The notes under the pieces were generated by a model. That model did no database searches. It was not told where the DNA came from and saw only the letters and a list, made by a program, of their open reading frames with translations. DNA of 10,170 nucleotides from Verrucomicrobiota bacterium (GTDB taxonomy: Bacteria; Verrucomicrobiota; Verrucomicrobiia; Chthoniobacterales; UBA10450), in the NCBI GenBank assembly GCA_003221375.1, contig QHRI01000063.1:1-10170 (forward strand), in the 5' to 3' direction. This document shows, in pieces, positions 7,095 to 10,170 of this stretch (position 1 is the stretch's first letter; each line of letters starts with the position of its first letter). The position numbers and the translations under genes were made by a program.

Positions 7095-7123
7095 ATAAAA
7101 TCCCATTACGATCCCGCTGTCAA
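7095..7123 (-). promoter_or_regulatory. Candidate sigma-70 promoter for the leftward operon
   Basis: On the minus strand a perfect -35 hexamer TTGACA (7123-7118) is followed after 17 bases by TTTTAT (7100-7095), 4 of 6 to the -10 consensus. A start near 7088 would leave a leader of about 48 bases holding the operator palindrome. On the plus strand the same stretch reads TAAAAT (7096-7101), 5 of 6 to a -10, which may serve the regulator gene with only a poor -35 upstream; the two promoters would then overlap. Confidence 0.45.
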
Positions 7124-7146
7124 TCAATTCATTAAAGCCTCCTACC

Positions 7147-7968
7147 ATGGTGCTGCGCCGGTCGTTCATTAATAGTCCTGATTACATCCAATCGCTCGAC
7201 CGTGGTTTGCAGGTATTGCGCGCGTTCAATCGCGAGCGCCCGCGCTGCACCTTGTCCGATATTGCCGCGCAGATCGGTTTGTCGCGTGCGGTCGCGCGCC
7301 GCAGCTTGTTGACTCTGCAACACCTCGGCTATGTGGCCGCACAAGGTCGGCAATTTTTTCTGACACCACGCGTGCTCGAGCTCGGTTACAGCTATCTCTC
7401 GTCGCTCGACCTAACGGAGTTGGCGCACGAAGCGATGGAACAGTTGTCGCACCGAGTCGGCGAATCATGCTCGATGGCGGTGCTCGATGGTAGCGATATC
7501 GTCTATGTCGCTCGCGTCGCGGTCCGTCGACTAATGAGCGTCGCGCTCGGCGTCGGCGCACGCTTGCCGGCATTTGCGGCTTCGATGGGTCGCGTGCTGT
7601 TGGCGGACAAATCGGACAGTGAACTCGGCGCCTGGTTGCGCGAAAATACTTTTCGCCCGATGACCGCGCACACGATCTACAAGCCGCGCGCGTTGCGAGC
7701 GGAAATTCTGAAAGTGCGCCGCGAAGGCTACGCGTTCGTCTCGCAAGAGCTTGAGTTGGGACTGTGCTCAATAGCGGTGCCGATTCGTTCCGCAACCGGA
7801 GTGGCGGTGTGCGGTCTTAACGTCAGCATGCGTTACAGCAACGATGTTCGATCGGTCGCTCTGAAAAAAATGCTGCCCGCTTTGCAAGAAGCGCGTCACG
7901 CGATTGAACGAGCGGTAGGGCGCAATGGTTGGCAGCCATTAGCAATTGCCCGGAGCGCATATGGCTGA
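7147..7968 (+). CDS. IclR-family transcriptional regulator, PcaR/PobR/PcaU subgroup
   Basis: The 273-residue protein has the usual IclR layout. Residues 13-75 are the N-terminal winged helix-turn-helix: YIQSLDRGLQVLRAF, then CTLSDIAAQIGLSRAVARRSLLTLQHLGYV, the last part being the recognition helix with the RxxxRR.LLTL..LGYV pattern of the pca/pob regulators. The effector domain runs from about 85 to 258 with SMGRVLLA (146-153), REGYAFVSQELELGLCSIAVPI (192-213, read in two parts) and GVAVCGLNVS (218-227). Members of this subgroup sense 3-oxoadipate, protocatechuate or 4-hydroxybenzoate and activate or repress divergent operons. The neighbouring palindrome fits such a protein, and 3-oxoadipate as inducer would fit the enzymes. 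ATG at 7147 lacks a good Shine-Dalgarno; no better in-frame start was found. The stop lies inside the thiolase gene (8-base overlap), so regulator and thiolase are co-transcribed. Confidence 0.9.
   Translation: MVLRRSFINSPDYIQSLDRGLQVLRAFNRERPRCTLSDIAAQIGLSRAVARRSLLTLQHLGYVAAQGRQFFLTPRVLELGYSYLSSLDLTELAHEAMEQLSHRVGESCSMAVLDGSDIVYVARVAVRRLMSVALGVGARLPAFAASMGRVLLADKSDSELGAWLRENTFRPMTAHTIYKPRALRAEILKVRREGYAFVSQELELGLCSIAVPIRSATGVAVCGLNVSMRYSNDVRSVALKKMLPALQEARHAIERAVGRNGWQPLAIARSAYG
7952..7955 (+). promoter_or_regulatory. Ribosome binding site of the thiolase gene
   Basis: GGAG lies five bases before ATG at 7961. It decides for this ATG over the in-frame TTG at 7946, which has no such site and would prepend five residues (PGAH region) that do not belong to the thiolase family start. 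Confidence 0.75.
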
Positions 7969-9157
7969 TGTTTTTATTGCGGCAGCAACTCGAACACCGT
8001 TCGGTCGCTATGGAGGGCGGTTGGCAGCAGTGCGCTGCGATGATCTTGCCGCAGCGCCGATCATATCGTTGATATCGCGTTACCCGAGCGTGGACTGGGG
8101 TGCGGTGGATGAAGTTATCCTCGGTTGCGCTAATCAAGCGGGCGAAGACAATCGCAACGTTGCCCGAATGGCAGTGCTCCTGTCCGGTTTGTCGGAAACC
8201 GTTCCGGCGGTGACGGTGAATAGATTGTGCGCTTCTGGACTTGAAGCAGTTGGTCAGGCCGCGCGCGCGATCGCTTGCGGCGATGCAGAGATGGTGATTG
8301 CCGGAGGCGTCGAAAGTATGTCGCGCGCTCCGCTTGTTGTGGCGAAAGCCGAGGGCGCGTTCGGTCGCGAACAAAAATTGGAGGACAGCACTCTCGGGTG
8401 GCGTTTCATCAACCCCCTGATGCAAGCGCGTTACGGAGTCGATTCTATGACGCAAACAGCGGACAACCTCGCGCGCGAACATAGAATCGATCGCGCCTCT
8501 CAGGACGCGTACGCCTTGCGCAGCCAACGGCGCACCGCGCAGACACAAGCTAAAGGTTGGTTGGCCGAAGAGATAACGCCAGTTCAGGTGCCTAACGAAA
8601 GGATTGCCGTAAGTGAAGACGAACATCCGCGCCCTGACGTTACGGCTGAAAAACTGGCCAAACTCAAGCCGCTATTGGGATCTGATAGCACCATCACGGC
8701 AGGCAATGCTTCCGGAATTAACGATGGCGCGTGCGCTCTGCTGCTGGCGTCGGCTGAAGCGCTGAAGAGACATGACTTGCCGCCGCTGGCGCGCGTCATG
8801 AGCATGGCCGCGGCCGGGGTCGCTCCGCGGATCATGGGCATTGGACCTGTGCCCGCGATCCAGAAATTGTTAGCCAAGATTCGCCTTGATCTCGATGACT
8901 TCGACCGTATCGAAATCAATGAAGCCTTCGCCGCCCAGGTGCTCGCGTGTACGCGTAGTCTCGGTTTGGCCGACGATGCCGAGCACGTTAACGGCAACGG
9001 CGGCGCGATTGCGCTCGGGCATCCGCTCGGCGCCAGCGGCGCGCGCTTGGTGATGACTGCCGCTTATGCTTTGCGCAGACAGCAACAGTCGCGTGCCTTG
9101 GTGAGTCTTTGCGTCGGTGTTGGCCAAGGCGTTGCATTAGCCCTCGAGCGGGTGTGA
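7961..9157 (+). CDS. pcaF: Acetyl-CoA acyltransferase, probable beta-ketoadipyl-CoA (3-oxoadipyl-CoA) thiolase
   Basis: From ATG at 7961 the product has 398 residues, right for degradative thiolases (about 400). The family start (VFIAAATRTPFGRYGGRLA) is intact. Catalytic residues are C90 in NRLCASGLEA, the N-E-A-F motif at 320-323, H354 in GHPLGASGAR and C384 in CVGVGQG. Stretches such as VDWGAVDEVILGCANQ (45-60), GEDNRNVARMAVLL (61-74), TLGWRFINPLMQARYGVDSM (144-163) are what I recognise as characteristic of PcaF/PaaJ, the thiolases that cleave 3-oxoadipyl-CoA with CoA into succinyl-CoA and acetyl-CoA, rather than of acetoacetyl-CoA thiolases. Overlap with the regulator gene by eight bases shows one transcript. 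It would finish the pathway begun by the CoA-transferase of the divergent operon. Substrate is inferred from similarity from memory plus context; other 3-oxoacyl-CoA substrates cannot be excluded. Confidence 0.9.
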   Translation: MADVFIAAATRTPFGRYGGRLAAVRCDDLAAAPIISLISRYPSVDWGAVDEVILGCANQAGEDNRNVARMAVLLSGLSETVPAVTVNRLCASGLEAVGQAARAIACGDAEMVIAGGVESMSRAPLVVAKAEGAFGREQKLEDSTLGWRFINPLMQARYGVDSMTQTADNLAREHRIDRASQDAYALRSQRRTAQTQAKGWLAEEITPVQVPNERIAVSEDEHPRPDVTAEKLAKLKPLLGSDSTITAGNASGINDGACALLLASAEALKRHDLPPLARVMSMAAAGVAPRIMGIGPVPAIQKLLAKIRLDLDDFDRIEINEAFAAQVLACTRSLGLADDAEHVNGNGGAIALGHPLGASGARLVMTAAYALRRQQQSRALVSLCVGVGQGVALALERV

Positions 9158-9161
9158 CCAA

Positions 9162-9209
9162 ATGAAGATGACTTCACTTGCGCTTTCCATCACACAAGAG
9201 TTGCAATGA
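9162..9209 (+). other. Possible 15-residue coupling ORF ahead of the FAD oxidoreductase
   Basis: ATG at 9162 reads MKMTSLALSITQELQ and stops at TGA 9207-9209, overlapping the ATG of the next gene as ATGA. It fills the 48-base gap between thiolase and oxidoreductase almost exactly and would restore the ATGA coupling seen in the divergent operon. It lacks a clear ribosome site and could be chance. A weak hairpin TGAAG/CTTCA (9163-9176) lies inside and is too short for a terminator. Confidence 0.2.
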
Positions 9210-10170
9210 AAACTAAATACGACGTGGTTGTCCTCGGTGCCGGACACAATGGTCTCGTGGCCGCGGCTTATCTCGCGCGGGCCGGTTTGAGTGTCCTGGT
9301 GTTGGAGAAAAATGACTACATCGGCGGAGCCACCACCTCGCAAAAAGTTTTCCCGGACTACGATGCATATCTGTCGCGCTACTCTTACCTGGTCAGCTTG
9401 TTCCCGGAGAAAATTATTCGCGATCTTGGCCTGAAACTCGAGCTGCGCAGACGCGCGACCAGGTCGTTCACGCCGTATTTGAAAAATGGTCGCCACGACG
9501 GCTTGCTCTTGAGCAACGTCTCCGAGGAAGCGAGTCGTCAATCCATCTTCGAGCTTACTGGAAGTTTTGCGGAGGCGGAGCAGCTCAAGAAATTTTACGG
9601 CTTGGTTCGTGTCTTTGCCGAAAATGTCTGGGGCACAATGCTGGAGCCGCTCGTGGCGAAAGAAGATTTCCGGCGTTGCTTCGACGCAGACGATACACAC
9701 CGCGAGGCCTGGCGCAGTTTGGTTGAAGAACCACTCGGTTGCGTAGTGGAACGCTATTTGCAAGACGATTTCCTTCGCGGTGTGGTTTTCACGGACGCGA
9801 AGGTTGGCCTCTTCACTCATCCCTACGATGAGACGCTGCTGCAGAACCGCTGTTTCCTCTACCATGTGATAGGGAACAAAACCGGCGAATGGAAGGTGCC
9901 CGTTGGTGGAATGGGTGGTGTCGTGCGCGAGTTGGAGAAGGCCGCACGAAACAGCGGGGCGGAGATGTTAACGCGAGTCCATCTTCACTCGCTGAATGTG
10001 ACCGGGAAAAAGCGAGGCGCTGAATTTGACTGCGATGGAAAAACGCACGCAATCGAGGCGCGCTTCGTTCTTGTAAACTTTGGCAGGAACGTGCTGGCGA
10101 ACTTGCTGGGCAGACCGTATCAGCCGGATCGGACAGACGAGGGCTCGGTGTTCAAGATCAACATGCTCCT
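9206..10170 (+). CDS. FAD-dependent oxidoreductase, phytoene dehydrogenase/PYROXD2-like, 3' end cut by window edge
   Basis: ATG at 9206 opens a frame that stays open for 321 codons to the window end, so the C-terminal part (the usual total is above 500 residues) is missing. The N-terminus is a dinucleotide-binding beta-alpha-beta unit: YDVVVLGAGHNGLVAAAYLA (5-24), then LVLEKNDYIGGATTS (31-45) with the glutamate that contacts the FAD ribose. Later landmarks are WKVPVGGMGGVVREL (229-243), typical of the CrtI/PYROXD2 family, and FVLVNFGRNVL (287-297), the second FAD-contact region. Such proteins oxidise or isomerise C-C or C-N bonds; many are uncharacterised and amine oxidases are distant relatives. 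It follows the thiolase by 48 bases on the same strand, so it is probably part of this unit. Its reaction is unknown; oxidising a saturated or cyclic amine substrate is one idea. No signal peptide or membrane segment was seen in the visible part. Confidence 0.82.
   Translation, partial: MKTKYDVVVLGAGHNGLVAAAYLARAGLSVLVLEKNDYIGGATTSQKVFPDYDAYLSRYSYLVSLFPEKIIRDLGLKLELRRRATRSFTPYLKNGRHDGLLLSNVSEEASRQSIFELTGSFAEAEQLKKFYGLVRVFAENVWGTMLEPLVAKEDFRRCFDADDTHREAWRSLVEEPLGCVVERYLQDDFLRGVVFTDAKVGLFTHPYDETLLQNRCFLYHVIGNKTGEWKVPVGGMGGVVRELEKAARNSGAEMLTRVHLHSLNVTGKKRGAEFDCDGKTHAIEARFVLVNFGRNVLANLLGRPYQPDRTDEGSVFKINML

Noticed and set aside
7124..7143. Excellent minus-strand Shine-Dalgarno AGGAGG five bases before an ATG
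   Set aside because: The frame is ATG AAT TGA, only two codons, and it lies upstream of the predicted -35 box, so it is probably a chance element.
7946..7960. TTG start giving five extra residues on the thiolase
   Set aside because: The GGAG site is spaced for ATG at 7961, and the family begins with the M-x-x-VFI pattern found there.
7823..8626. Long minus-strand frame opposite the regulator and thiolase genes (267 codons)
   Set aside because: Its translation is rich in Arg, His and Cys with no domain pattern, and the plus strand encodes clear conserved proteins.
9163..9176. Hairpin TGAAG-ATGA-CTTCA after the thiolase gene as a terminator
   Set aside because: Only five base pairs, little G+C, no following T-run, and the next gene is close on the same strand.
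9137..9865. Minus-strand frame of 242 codons opposite the flavoprotein gene
   Set aside because: The plus strand carries an intact FAD-binding protein with recognisable motifs; the antisense product shows none.

Overview
The window is a bacterial catabolic locus built as two divergent transcription units that share a control region of about 106 bases (7041-7146). It looks bacterial because genes are tightly packed, starts overlap stops as ATGA, and there are Shine-Dalgarno sites and an IclR-type regulator. Composition is moderately GC-rich by eye. A PcaR/PobR-like regulator and operator suggest Pseudomonadota; a secreted PD40-propeller protein like the one at the left edge is also common in Acidobacteriota. 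The phylum is not settled.

Leftward unit (minus strand, in order of transcription): a class III aminotransferase with a GTG start (7040-5727), an aldehyde dehydrogenase of the 1-pyrroline-5-carboxylate dehydrogenase type (5730-4162), CoA-transferase subunit A (4159-3314), CoA-transferase subunit B (3317-2469), a second class III aminotransferase (2472-1138), and a secreted PD40 beta-propeller protein that runs off the left edge (1141-1). Four of the five junctions are 4-base ATGA overlaps and the fifth is a 2-base gap, so this is one operon.

Rightward unit (plus strand): an IclR-family regulator (7147-7968), an acetyl-CoA acyltransferase closely resembling beta-ketoadipyl-CoA thiolase PcaF (7961-9157), and an FAD-dependent oxidoreductase of the phytoene-dehydrogenase/PYROXD2 type that runs off the right edge (9206-10170). 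The shared control region holds a perfect 15-bp palindrome, GTTCGATAATCGAAC, nearly identical to the PcaR operator sequence I remember from Pseudomonas.

Together the genes end in the last two steps of the beta-ketoadipate pathway (3-oxoadipate to 3-oxoadipyl-CoA to succinyl-CoA plus acetyl-CoA), but no aromatic ring-cleavage gene is present. They are joined instead to two aminotransferases and a semialdehyde dehydrogenase. The most economical reading is a route for a six-carbon amino compound. Beta-lysine (3,6-diaminohexanoate) would use every cytoplasmic enzyme of the leftward operon plus the thiolase with no missing step; omega-aminohexanoate is the main alternative but needs beta-oxidation enzymes not seen here. 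This is a hypothesis drawn from gene content. No RNA genes, CRISPR arrays, insertion sequences or convincing terminators were seen.
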